Assembly (NCBI GenBank): GCA_010093605.1
Contig: MU004184.1
Coordinates: 1,569,897 to 1,633,896, forward strand
Source: Lophium mytilinum
Taxonomy: Eukaryota > Ascomycota > Dothideomycetes > Mytilinidiales > Mytilinidiaceae
Length of the DNA stretch: 64,000 nt
Reading direction: 5' to 3'
Within the stretch, counting starts at the first letter, position 1. The number at the start of each line of letters is the position of its first letter. The notes below the pieces were generated by a model. That model made no database searches, was not told where the DNA came from, and was given only the letters and a program-made list of their open reading frames with translations. The translations under genes were made by a program, and so were the position numbers. Positions 23,928-35,112 of this stretch are shown here, piece by piece.

Positions 23928-24968
23928 TATGGGTATTATGAGTAGCCTTTTCTAGGTTCGAAGGGGCGAAGTCTGACGGCGTTTTATTGTGCTCCTACAC
24001 CCGGGTATAGGCGTGATTTAGGAAGGTGCTTAGACTGTATTCCTTGTGCTTGTGGGTAGGTGCGGCGATGTTGAGGAGAGGAAGGGCGGTAGGTGGATCT
24101 CGATGACTTATATGGACTCGCTGAAAAGAAGCGGCCTCTAATTCGACGCAGTCCGTTCACAACGTAAGGGGTAAAGTGGCTTCACCTGTGAAAGAAATTG
24201 AAAGTTGAAAGGAACGTATTGAATGTCTACCTATGTAGGACTGTAGAACTTCGAGTATTGAAGGATTCAGAAGGCGCCCTAGATTCACCATGCGACAGAT
24301 ATTGAAAGTGAAAGAGAAAGGGTAAGTGAAAATGAAAGTCAAAGAGTAGGTCCCTGTTAGCTCAGTTCAGGGCAGCCATGAAGCTAGCACACCTGGCGAA
24401 AGGAAAGTCACAGACAGTGTGGGTTGCCCATCGTATGCGCCGCGGTGCTGCAGACGGCGATACTTAAGGATGCGCTCGGAGAAGCGCGCTGGATAAGCAG
24501 CCCCCGACCATCACGGCGCCTACTTAAGGTTTCTCACTAGGGACCCTTCTCTAACGCGGCGCGGGTTCAGGACGAAAGGGCTAACGCAGGACAAGTCCAG
24601 GGAGAGCATGTCAGCAGGCCTTTTGTGTGATAGCAAGGCGCGAAGGAGTGAATGCCTCCGGGGTCTCTGACTCGCCCGCGCTTGACGACAACATTCATAA
24701 CTTTAGAGGACGCACTCCGCTGGGTCGCACCGAGTTTACTAGTGGTTCGACCGAGTTCATGTACATCTCCCAGGGATTTCCAATAATGTATTGGTGCATC
24801 CTAAGAGTGGCAGACTACCTGGACATAGTTGTGGAGGCACAAGGCAAGCACGTGACAAGCCTTCTAAAGAAGCGGGACCGATGCAAACACGCCAAACTCT
24901 GGAACACCAAGTCGTACTATCAAAATAAACCTCACCTCTACCCGGCCTCCTGTATGCGCCTGTTGGCC
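23928..24968. other. Divergent intergenic region, SRR1-domain gene and Msc7-type gene
   Basis: About 1 kb between divergent starts. It includes a purine-rich stretch with repeated GAAAG/GAAAGT (about 24183-24350). A long frame entering from 24627 toward the Msc7 gene lacks similarity before 24954 and is taken as chance. Confidence 0.5.
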
Positions 24969-26982
24969 ATGGATCAATTGCAAGGCTTTGAGCTCTATGG
25001 CGCCGGCATAGTCAGCATCTCTGCAGTTCTTCTAGTATTATATTTCCTTCGCACCGATCTAGAAGCACCCGTTCCGTACCATGTCTCTCCCCCGAAGGAG
25101 TGCAGTCCGCAATGGAAGGGAGAGATCCTAGACAACCCATCATTGAAGGTACCTTGCCTGATCTATATATCACCTTGTGATACTGACCACTCTAGATTCC
25201 CAATTCGTCTGCAATTCAATGCTACTGCCCTGCCACGGGCGCCTCCCTGGGACAGATTTTACCCTCCACACCCACCGACATCGACCGCGCCATTGCGCAA
25301 GCCAACGAAGCTCAGATCCAGTGGTCCAAGACTACGTTCTCGCAGCGGAGGAGGGTTCTCAAGACTATGCTCAAGTGCGTTCCTCGGGGTTGCCGTTCGA
25401 TGGCCCGTACAGGGAATAATGTGTGGACGTGTGATCTAGGTTCGTGCTGGAGAATCAAGACACAATAGCACATGTGGCTTGCCTGGACTCCGGAAAGACT
25501 AGGATTGATGCCAGCTTTGGTGAAATTCTCATAACCGCGGAAAAGCTGAAATGGATGATCGATCACGGAGAGACCGCGTTGAAGCCTGAACGGCGGCCGA
25601 CAAACTTCCTGATGATGTACAAAGTCAACGAAGTCACGTGGGAACCATTGGGCGTTGTGGCAGCTTGCGTCAGCTGGAAGTAAGTACAAATACCCTCGAA
25701 ACACGGTCTGAAGCATGTCTGACTATTTTCCAGCTATCCGGTACGATCTCAATCTTTCTCCTCAACCCGACCCAGCAGATGCAAACCTTATTGAACAACT
25801 TAACCACAGTTCCACAACCTAATCGGGCCCATAATCTCCTCCATCTTCGCTGGTAACGGTATTATCGTAAAAGGCTCCGAAGCCACCGCATGGTCCAGCA
25901 CCTACTTCGCCGAAATCGCCAAGGCCGCCCTCCACGCCTGCGGCCACTCCCCTGCTCTTGTCCAATCCATCTCCTGCTGGCCCTCCGTCGCCGACCACCT
26001 AACCTCGCACCCAGGAATTTCCCATCTCACTTTCATCGGCTCGCGCCCCGTCGCCCACGCCGTCTGCGCCTCCGCCGCGAAGAGCCTAACGCCCCTCTGC
26101 GTCGAGCTCGGCGGCAAAGATGCCGCCATCGTCCTCGACGACGTCCCAGGCTCCGACTTCCGCCGCGTCGCCAGCATCCTTTTGCGTGGCGTCTTCCAAT
26201 CTGCGGGCCAGAACTGTATCGGCATCGAGCGCGTCGTCGCGCTCCCACGCGTTTACGCCAAGCTTGTCGACCACCTCACCCCCCTGATTCGCGCGCTCCG
26301 CTCCGGCTCCGCTCTCGATGCTGGCCTTGACACCCTCGTCGACGTCGGCGCTTCGATCTCCGAAGCGAGCTTTAGCCGGCTAGAGGAACTGATTCAAGAT
26401 GCGGTGGCGAGTGGCGCGAGGTTGCTTGCTGGAGGGTCGCGGTATACGCACCCAGAGTATCCGCGCGGGCATTACTTCACGCCTACGTTGTTAGTGGACG
26501 TCACGCCGGAGATGCGGATTGCGCGGACGGAGCTGTTCGCGCCTGTATGCCTGCTCATGCGTGCAAGCTCTGTCACTAATGCTATTGCGATTGCGAATGG
26601 GACCGAGTATGGGCTCGGGGCTTCGGTGTTCGGGAAGAGCACGAAGGATCTTGATCGCGTGGCTCGTGAGGTACAGGCGGGCATGGTCAGCGTCAATGAC
26701 TTTGGGGTCTACTACGCTGTGCAGCTGCCGTTTGGCGGGGTGAAGGGGAGCGGGTATGGGCGGTTTGCAGGAGAGGAGGGGCTGCGGAGCGTTTGTAGTA
26801 CCAAGGCGATATGTCGGGATCGGTGGCCCAGCCTAGTGAAAACAGCGATCCCGCCGCCGCTAGAACTACCTTTCAATGGGGCGGAGAAGAAGGCTTGGGA
26901 GATGGCGAGTGGGGTTGTGAAGCTAGGGTATGGTGATTTGAGGATGAAAGTCGAGGGGCTGAGGGGCATCATTGGGATATGA
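24969..26982 (+). CDS. msc7: Msc7-type membrane-anchored aldehyde dehydrogenase
   Basis: Five exons: 24969-25148, 25196-25374, 25440-25679, 25734-25740 (7 nt) and 25810-26982, giving 592 aa. The N-terminus has a membrane anchor (LYGAGIVSISAVLLVLYFL), as in yeast Msc7. The ALDH fold follows with WEPLGVVAACVSWNYPFHN, a VELGGK motif carrying the general-base Glu, FQSAGQNCIG with the nucleophilic Cys, and the GGVKGSGYGRF C-terminal signature. The 7-nt exon CTATCCG supplies the Tyr-Pro of NYPFHN and is required to keep phase. The start at 24969 (GCCATGG) was preferred over 24954. Msc7 was found in a screen for meiotic sister-chromatid recombination in yeast; its substrate is unknown. Confidence 0.92.
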
Positions 26983-27660
26983 GGACGTAGTCGTATTTGA
27001 ACTCATCTGACCCGCTTGACGCACTTTAGCGTAATTTCTCTTGCAACAGAGCGTGTGCCCAGTGATACTTTGCCCTTGAGTCTGTCTATAACTTTACGGT
27101 CATTTATTCGGATACAACAATACGCAAACGCCAGTTGGTTTCCTACTTTTAAGAAACTAAACTTTTAGAAGAATTTGTGTTTAGACACTCTGTTGCTTAT
27201 AAAGCGTTATCATTTAGACAGATGGTCTGCGATCTGGTGTACTTTGGTATATTTTGAGGCTCTTTACGTGGGTATCACAAGATCATCGTCATCAGGGTCC
27301 AGGGTCGGTTTCCGCCGCCTTTGCCGAGCGTGAAGGCGAACAATGGGCCCCCATGCCCAACAAGCCTGGACCCCCCATTCGCACTCCTCACTCACCACCA
27401 CTCACCTCCCTCTCATACACACGTGCATTCTCTCTCCCTCTTCAGATTCCCTTCCGGTCCTTACGTTTATTCCTCCAACGTCGCTTTCGTTTTAGTCGTG
27501 CTGTATATCTTCCTCCTGCGCCCAATCACCGCTTCCGGCGAACCCACTCCCTCTCAGCAGCCGCCTCAATTAGCAGAACACCGCACGCGGACGCTCCACA
27601 CGACGTATAAGTCACGCGTGCCTGGTCATCCACCTCGGACGCCCTGTTTATATCGCGGTC
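26983..27660. other. Intergenic region, promoter and leader of PAQR gene
   Basis: Holds the 3' flank of the Msc7-type gene and a pyrimidine-rich 5' leader (27360-27560) before the PAQR start. Frames here are C-rich chance frames. Confidence 0.5.
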
Positions 27661-29215
27661 ATGGCGTGCTACTCTACCGCAGTCATGACTGAGTCCTACG
27701 AGGAGCCCGTTATGCGCTCCAACCGCTCTAACTATGGCACCACCACTCGGGAAACCAACATACAGCGGCGCCACTCCTCATACCATTCCGATCACTCGCA
27801 CCCATGGACAGTCGACCCAGACGATATGCAAGTAATTGTATGTGCTCATAGGCGTCAATTGGCGTTGCGCGATCGCTAATTGTCGCTTTCAGGTCGATCG
27901 CTTCCTCGCAGAACTCGGCCGCCGGCTAGACTTTCTGGAGCCCTACGGACAGCTGAATATTGACGCTGGGATCGAACGCGCATACTCGACTCTCCTCGCT
28001 GTTCGCGAATCATGTTCCAAAATATCCGATGGCGTCATTGACGCGGGGAGGCGGCGGGCAAATGTGCTGGTGGACACGCTGGAAGAGCGCTACAAGGAAG
28101 TGCTGACGAAGAAAGAGTCGCTAGAGCAGAGAGTGCAAGAGGGCGTACGGCTCATGGAATCGTTCCTAGGGGAATTCGAGACACGGGCGTACGCCATGCG
28201 GGATGCAGGAATTGGCTCTGTTGCCAACAACTTCATCGACGAAGGCTGGAGGCGAGTCGACTCAGGACTCGGCAAGGCGAAGGGCGTCGTGGACGAGGGT
28301 CTTACTAAAGCGCGCCACGCAAGAGACACTATTGAACATGCCGTTGAAAGAGCTCTGGACCGAGCAAGAGAACACGGCCTCATCAAGTACGAAGACCTCC
28401 CCGATCCATGGCGGATAAACCCACATATCCTCAAAGGCTATCGCTTCCACGAAGGCAAGCTCGACTGTGTACGCTCCGCCCTCAGCTTACACAACGAACT
28501 CTTCAATATCTGGTCGCACGCAATCGGCCTGGTCATCATTCTCTCCATCGCGTTCTACTTCTATCCAACCAGCGTGAATTTCTCTCACTCCACGAACGCC
28601 GATGTCTTCATCGCCGCCGTCTTCTTCTTCGCCGCGGCCAAATGTTTAGTCTGCTCGACTATTTGGCACACCATGAACTCCATCTCTCATCAAACTCTTC
28701 TCGAGCGCTTCGCCTGCGTTGATTACACTGGCATCTCCCTCCTCGTGGCCGCCTCCATTATGACAACCGAGTACACAGCCTTTTACTGCGAGCCCGTCTC
28801 ACGCTGGATTTACATGCTCACGACTGCCGCCCTGGGAATCGGCGGCGTCATTCTCCCCTGGCATCCTACCTTCAATCGGCAAGACATGGCGTGGGCCCGC
28901 GTGCTCTTCTATGTTACGCTCGCCACGACCGGCTTCATCCCTATATTTCAGCTCGCCCTTACCCGCGGGCTTGGAGTCTCTCTCGCCTTCTACGCACCTG
29001 TCACCAAGAGTATCGTTGTCTACTTGACCGGAGCAATCTTATATGCTAGCAAGATTCCTGAGTGCTGGTTCCCGGGAATGTTTGACTACGTAGGCGGCAG
29101 CCACAACATATGGCATTGTGCGGTATTGGGCGGCATTCTGTTTCATTACGCGGCCATGCAGGCCCTTTTCACGCAGGCTTTCGAGAGAGCAAACGTATTT
29201 TGTTCAGTCTATTAG
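27661..29215 (+). CDS. PAQR/adiponectin-receptor-like membrane protein (Izh3-like)
   Basis: Exons 27661-27837 and 27893-29215 give 499 aa. The first ~250 residues are soluble and helical, with long charged heptad-like stretches (FLAELGRRLDFLEPYG..., EERYKEVLTKKESLEQRV...). The PAQR domain then begins with PWRINPHILKGYRF and LHNELFNIWSHAIG, and includes STIWHTMNS and the closing HNIWHCAVLGGILFHY, whose histidines are the conserved zinc ligands of the hemolysin-III/PAQR superfamily. A long N-terminal extension marks the Izh3 branch, tied in yeast to zinc and sterol homeostasis. An alternative start is ATG 27685. Confidence 0.92.
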
Positions 29216-31239
29216 GGTAAGCTACACAGTTTAGGCTGACGCATTGGACGAGAGGCATTTCAAGGTTTGCATCAGGGGTTTTCATGGATCGGTATCCACA
29301 ACATAGACGCATTAGAGACTCGAACGAGAAATGGAAATGCATGCATCATCTTGGGATGGTAAGGGCAGCGTAAACTCCTGGAATTCTATCTCACACTTTC
29401 TTTTGTCTCAGATGGTTTCCTCTTCATTTTGTGCTACTGTGATCATAGGAAATGGTTCATCTTCAAGAGTTCCTCGTATTTTCTCCAACCTGCTTGGATC
29501 TCCTTTCGTATGAGAACAGCAGCTGTGTGTAGTCCATCAGTCTTTGTAAACGTTCTGAAGCATACGTTTATGTACATAGCTTCTCGGGTAATCAAGAGAT
29601 TACGATAGTACAAAATGAGGATTAAAAGAGATCACAGAGGTCCATCCTGGTTGCTTATAATGTATTTAGCTTGGTCCATTGAAAGACATTGTAACCCCGA
29701 ATTGGGAAGGTGCCCCGTCAGTCTGGAAATTCTCCACCATGCTGGAAACAAATTTTAACATAAGGCGCCAGCTCTAGATTCGAAACGAGTACCTAGGTAG
29801 CCACAGAAGAAAGGGACGCGGTTCAAGATTTGTCGTCATTGTGGAGCCATGAGCTATCTGCACTGCCACGACGCCGGCACACCGGCTGTGTTTTTCATGA
29901 AGTCAAGCAGCTTGCGTCACAGCGTGGACCTAGTTCGAGCGGGCCAAGAGATTGGATATATTCGTTACGTACAAATTGATAAGCGGTCATGCTGCGAGAG
30001 ATGTTGGAGAGTTGTCCGGAGAACTCTTGGATGGCTGAAGGGAGGAAATGCGGGGGATCATCATTTGCACTCCGAGGCCGCTGAGACCGCAAGACGCAAG
30101 AGGGTCCAGCAGATGACACACCCCAAAGCATAGTCTTTTGCATGGTTCTCATCTTCTTTATCATTGGACTGCTGCACCTAAGGCCTCTGCGCTCACCCCG
30201 CGATGCTTTCCGGAGCCCTGAACTCCCTTGAGGTTGTTTCCCGCAGGCCGACTTCCTGCTCAGCCAACACCCAGATCCTGTCATTCCTTCGAGCAGTCAG
30301 GGGCAAGCGAGGATCCCGGCGCTAGAGACGCTTTTGACGCAGGGACAGGGGACTTTACGTTACTTGCTGCCGCTGCGGTCTTAGGGTGTGCTTGGTGAAG
30401 GCTTCAACCACTCATTTCACGCTACAAATATCAGGAGAGCGACACAGAAGCCACAAGCACGTTCCAGACAGAAAGACACGATGAAGTTTGAAGCCTTCTT
30501 CCACTCAAACGCTGCCCAGCCACTACGGGATATTGACAGCTTTCGAGACGGCTCCAGTTCGGGCCAGATCCGAACCACTCCCAAGCTCTGCCCTGTCTTC
30601 TTCAAGAACCACGACCCGGTTATGTCCTCATCCTTTACGATGAGCGCACAGCAGAAACACATGGGCCTAAAGCGCGCAGCCTTAGCCGACCCGAGGACCG
30701 GTCAATCGAAAGCAATTAAGCGCGCCCTATGCCTCAGCCTCTTTTCCAAGGCCATTCCGTGCACGATTAAACACTTTCGGGGTCGCTTGGCCTTGCACTC
30801 TGCTGTTTTTGCCGTTTTGGGCGTCGACGGCTGAGCCGTAGCGCCTGGATCCGGGCTTCGGCCACAGGAGTTGAGGCTGTGCGACTGCAGCAAGCCCCAC
30901 GAGGCGCCTTCGATTGGGTACATTTCCCCGCTCCTTGCATCGATAGCTCCGTCGCGCCAAGCATCGCCAACTTCTGCTGGTGTAGCGCTGGCCGTGTTCG
31001 TGTTTTAGGCGTTGCGCTAGAGCACGAGGATTGGTACATGGCGTTCCCGCCTTTCCTCGGAGCTGAATAGGGCGCCTGTATAAAGTATTTGCGACGTCCG
31101 ACGTCTCCTGGTGGGTGTCTCTTGGTTCATTTGCGTCGTGCATAAACATTTCCCAGTCTCTGTGGCCAGTGGTCTTCGTCCTCCATCCTGCTCTATAACG
31201 TACCCCTCCTATCTTAGATTCCTGATACCCGATCTCACG
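29216..31239. other. Intergenic region, 2 kb
   Basis: The 3' flank of the PAQR gene and the promoter of the MARVEL gene. Two ATG frames (30481-30834 plus strand, 117 aa; 29849-30133 plus strand, 94 aa) show no recognisable features and are not called. Confidence 0.5.
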
Positions 31240-32271
31240 ATGACTGCCTCCCACGTAGTGGAGTCTCCAAAATGGACAATCATTGTCCGAGGACTCCAGA
31301 TTCTCTTGGCTATTGCGATCTTGGGAATGTCGGCATATGGAATTTACTGGGTTGCGTTCGGAGCTTTCATCCTGTCTCTCATCACTGTAAGGGCTTCGAC
31401 ACATCTATCGAAGCGCATTAGCTAAACACCATCTTCACAGAGTTTGGGAACTTTCATCATCGTAGGATACTCGGTCGCTACTTCGAGAATCGCATCCCTC
31501 CACTCTGCCTATAACTACTGGGCCGTTCTCGCGCTCGATATTCTTGCCGCTATATTTTGGCTCGCGTCCATGGCCGATCTTGCAGCGACTAGGACGTCTT
31601 TCAAGTACCCCACCACAATAAATGGATGCGTCAATTATGGCTATGGCGGAATCTGCTACCGGAAGCGAGACATCGAAAAGCGCGCTGTGGCTACCTATGG
31701 CTATCTCGATATGATGAGTGCTTGCGCCGGTCTCTCTGCCTTGAATATGTTAGTCTTCCTCATCCAGTCTCCCTTCCACGCGCACAAAGTAACATGGCTG
31801 TATAGGCTCCTCTTCATCCTCACCCTTGCCATCCACGCCATCGGTCTAAAGAAGCATCGCGCTGCCGGCGCACCCATGTCGCCGCATGCCGTCGAAAAGG
31901 GCGAGTCCCATGTCATGAACGGTGTCACGTACAATCCTGTCACCAACCAACAGCCGCAACAGATGCCTCCTCAACAGCAGCAGCAGCAGCAGCAATATTA
32001 TGCGCCATCACAGCAGCCGCAATACGTGGCGCCGCAACAAGAGTTCCAGCAACAAACCGCCTACCAAAGCCCTGTCTCCGCGTACCCGCATACGTCGCAG
32101 TCCCCGCCACCACAACAGCAGTATGGTTATCAGAATCAAGCCCACGAAGCCCCGTATCAGCCCTCTCCCATTCCCTCGCCCGTGCCACAGCCCGCCCAGA
32201 TGATGCAGACGGGGTATCAGGCGCCGCCGCAGGGATTTTCGGAGGTCAGTGCTGAGCAAGGGCGGCGCTGA
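31240..32271 (+). CDS. MARVEL-domain membrane protein with Gln-rich tail
   Basis: Exons 31240-31386 and 31441-32271 give 325 aa. Four hydrophobic segments (IIVRGLQILLAIAILGMSAYGIYW; FGAFILSLIT-SLGTFIIVGYSV; YWAVLALDILAAIFWLASMADL; LLFILTLAIHAIGL) form a MARVEL-type four-span domain, with a conserved-looking loop CVNYGYGGICY. The last ~130 residues are cytosolic and rich in Gln, Pro and Tyr, including a nine-Gln run from CAG/CAA repeats (31973-31995). Fungal MARVEL proteins such as Nce102 relatives act at eisosomes and lipid microdomains. The tail is unusual in length but similar tails occur in filamentous-fungal homologues. Specific role unknown. Confidence 0.88.
31973..31995 (+). repeat. CAG/CAA trinucleotide run (poly-Gln)
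   Basis: Consecutive Gln codons, mostly CAG, in the MARVEL gene's 3' half. A likely site of length variation between strains. Confidence 0.8.
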
Positions 32272-33368
32272 ACGTCCTTCTAGGTCTGGTAGCGGGAGAG
32301 AAAGGCGATGTTAGTGAGTCTGGAAATTAAGCCTATACCTCATGTGTTGGATGCATTGAAGAGCCTGCTTTACATGGGTGTTGGCTACGGCGGTGTTGTG
32401 GGAATCTGTTTACTACGAGGTGTTTTTGGCATCAGATCGGATTTGGTAAGGGACTGATTTGCATTTATCTCGTTAGTTCTTGCTTCTCTGCCGACCTTGG
32501 AGTTCGGAGGGAAAACAAGCAATATACCCTATCATATCTCCATCATTTCGTATTGAACTCAATGTCTCTACTCATTAATTCATTTATCTATCAATATAAG
32601 GATAAAAAGAAGTGAGGCGGAGCAAGCCTGCCGAGTCTGTATTTGCAGCCCACGGTTAGTAAGTCAAAGTGTTAAGATGAATGAGGTGGAGTGAAGGGAA
32701 TAGAGGGGTATGAAGCTTTTAAATCTCCGGGGCTATGTGTGTGACCATTTGGGGCTGGGTTGTTCGGAGTGTTAGGCATATACCGATGAGACACTAACGC
32801 GATGCGGAATCTAGCGTAGCAGTCTCTTGTTGATTTGATGTATTGGTAGCATAGAGTAGTAGATGTCTTGACTGCGGGACCAACATTGATAGTGGTGTTT
32901 TGCGATTGCGATCCTTCGGAGGGAGAGTGCGGGCTCTTTCGGGAAGGGGAGAAAACATAGTGTATTCAAGGTAAGCGAACGCCGGTTCTACCAGCCTATG
33001 AATGAGAGTCGTCAATAGCCTGGAACTCTTTATTAGCGGACTATATTAGAAGGCCCGCAATATACCCTAAGGTTGACATTATTCCAGGTTGTGCTACTCC
33101 ACGTTCCCCCATTGGGGAAGCCATCAAAATACGAATTATACTGGGACCCTGCAACACTACGCCCATTTTGAATTGATCTGGAATCAATCTTCATGGTCGC
33201 ACCTACGTACGCGAGGGAAAGTACGTGGCCTGGCTCCTGCCGGCGTTCCAAGGTTCACTTTGCTTAGCCACGTGCAACGCGACGGACCTTATTATAACCG
33301 TCACAGCTTCGACCTCACCACGTCCACCGCTCGCCCATCCGGCACCCACGCTCATTCAACACCCCATA
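32272..33368. other. Intergenic region
   Basis: The 3' flank of the MARVEL gene and the promoter of the GH76 gene. No gene recognised. Confidence 0.5.
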
Positions 33369-35112
33369 ATGTTTCGCTTCTTCTCGCCCAGGAACATCTT
33401 TCTGACGCTCTCTATTTTCCTTCTCCACAGCTTTGTACTCGGCCTTGATTTGGATGTCAACGATCCAGGTAAGAACGAGCGTCCAACTCCTCAAGTGTGA
33501 AGTGCATCGATTCACCTTTCGCAGGAAGTATCAAGCAGGTAGCAAAAACAGTAGCCGATGAGCTTCTTACGAAATGGTATCATGGCACGGAGCGCGGACA
33601 GATAGTTGGCATCTTACCTGACCCATACTACTGGTGGGAAGCGGGTGGAATGTGGGGAACGGTGCGTACAGCTTCGCCAAACCTTTACAGCATGTCGAGA
33701 TCCTGTGTTGATTTCGGCGATAGCTTATCGAGTATGCGTACTACACTGGAGACACCGACTACAACAAAATCATCGCCGACGCAATGCTCGCGCAGGTTGG
33801 ACCGAATTTGGATTACATGCCCCCGAACCAGACCAAGTCAGAGGTAGGGCGTCGCACCAGTTTAAGACACCCAAGACATTCTCAGCTCACTCGCCTAGGG
33901 CAACGATGATCAAGCGTTCTGGGCGTTCGCAGCCTTGACAGCGGCCGAGCTGAAGTTCCCCGATCCACCACCACAGCAACCGCAATGGCTAGCATTGGCC
34001 CAAGCAGTCTTCAATCAGCAGACAGGCAACCGATGGGACACGGATAACTGCGGTGGCGGGCTACGCTGGCAGATCTACAATTTCAACAAAGGATGGACTT
34101 ACAAGAATCTTATATCGAACGGGGGCTTGTTCCTGATGTCTGCCCGTCTGGCGCGATTCACGAAGGACCAGAACTACGTTTTTTGGGCTAACAAGGTATA
34201 CGATTGGCTTGAAACCACCGGGATATATGTTGCTTATCACGCCTATGACGGCTCTGATATCAGCAAAGAGTGCAAGGACGCGGACCATCATGAGTGGTCC
34301 TATAACAATGGTGTGATGCTGGCAGGGTCTGCATATGTGAGTAACCTGCCCGTGTCCTAGTGTGCCATTCAGAGGACTAACTTGCATCAGATGTATAACC
34401 TTGTATGCCACGACCGTCCAAATAAGCCCTCTTCCTCCAACTCTGATATCACTTACTAACGACGACCTAGACGGGCGATTCTCTTTGGCACGACCGCGTC
34501 CACGGTCTCCTCAACGTCACCCTCAGCCACTTCTTCCCCACGGAACCTCAATTCGGCAACGGTACCATAATGTCAGAATATGACTGCGAGGTCATGAACA
34601 TCAAAGATCCGAAAAACCTGCCCTGCAACAACGACCAACGGTCCTTCAAAGCCTACGCCACCCGCTGGCTCGCTGTAACGACGCAGCTCGTTCCAGACAC
34701 GCGCGACCTTATCCTGCCTAAGCTCCGCACAACCGCGCAAGCCGCCGCAGAGCAGTGCTCTGGTGCCCCAACCGGCTCAACGTGCAGCCAATACTGGTTT
34801 GCTCCAAAATTCGATGGCACGAATGGACCCGGGGAGCAGATGAGTGCGCTGAGCGTCATCAGCGGGCTGCTAATCAAGTGGGACTCGACGCTGCCGCCAG
34901 TGAGCACAGACGACGGCGGGACAAGTAAGGGAAATCCGGATGCTGGGAAGGGGAACACTGACGAGAAGAAGATCAACGCCAATAATGGCCCGATTACGAT
35001 TTCAGACAAGGCAGGCGCTTGGTTCTTGACTGCATTCTTCGCGCTGGCATTCTCGCTCTTGGGGTTATGGCTTTGCAACGACAAGACGGATACGGGCTGG
35101 TCGATGCTTTGA
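33369..35112 (+). CDS. GH76 family protein, Dfg5/Dcw1-like cell-wall mannanase
   Basis: Six exons: 33369-33468, 33525-33661, 33724-33843, 33899-34336, 34391-34402 (12 nt) and 34471-35112, giving 482 aa. A signal peptide ([15 protein letters not shown]) is followed by the GH76 alpha-barrel with GNDDQAFW, the paired aspartates expected at the active site, and [15 protein letters not shown]. The 12-nt exon encodes Met-Tyr-Asn-Leu and restores SAYMYNLTGDSLW. Dfg5/Dcw1 proteins cleave GPI-glycan mannose and transfer wall proteins to glucan; essential as a pair in yeast. The C-terminus has a hydrophobic segment ([19 protein letters not shown]) but ends with a polar 13-residue tail, unlike a typical GPI signal, so a single membrane span is possible. 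Confidence 0.92.

Noticed and set aside
24627-24953. 5' extension of the Msc7-type gene
   Set aside because: The frame is open but lacks hydrophobic or ALDH-like character; GCCATGG at 24969 directly precedes the membrane anchor.
15210-26982. Possible secondary-metabolite cluster (SDR, aldehyde dehydrogenase, sulfotransferase-like protein nearby)
   Set aside because: No polyketide synthase, NRPS, terpene cyclase, P450 or pathway regulator is present, and the oxidoreductases are separated by housekeeping genes.
30481-30834. 117-aa ATG frame upstream of the MARVEL gene
   Set aside because: No domain or promoter signal; overlaps a longer minus-strand chance frame of equal quality.
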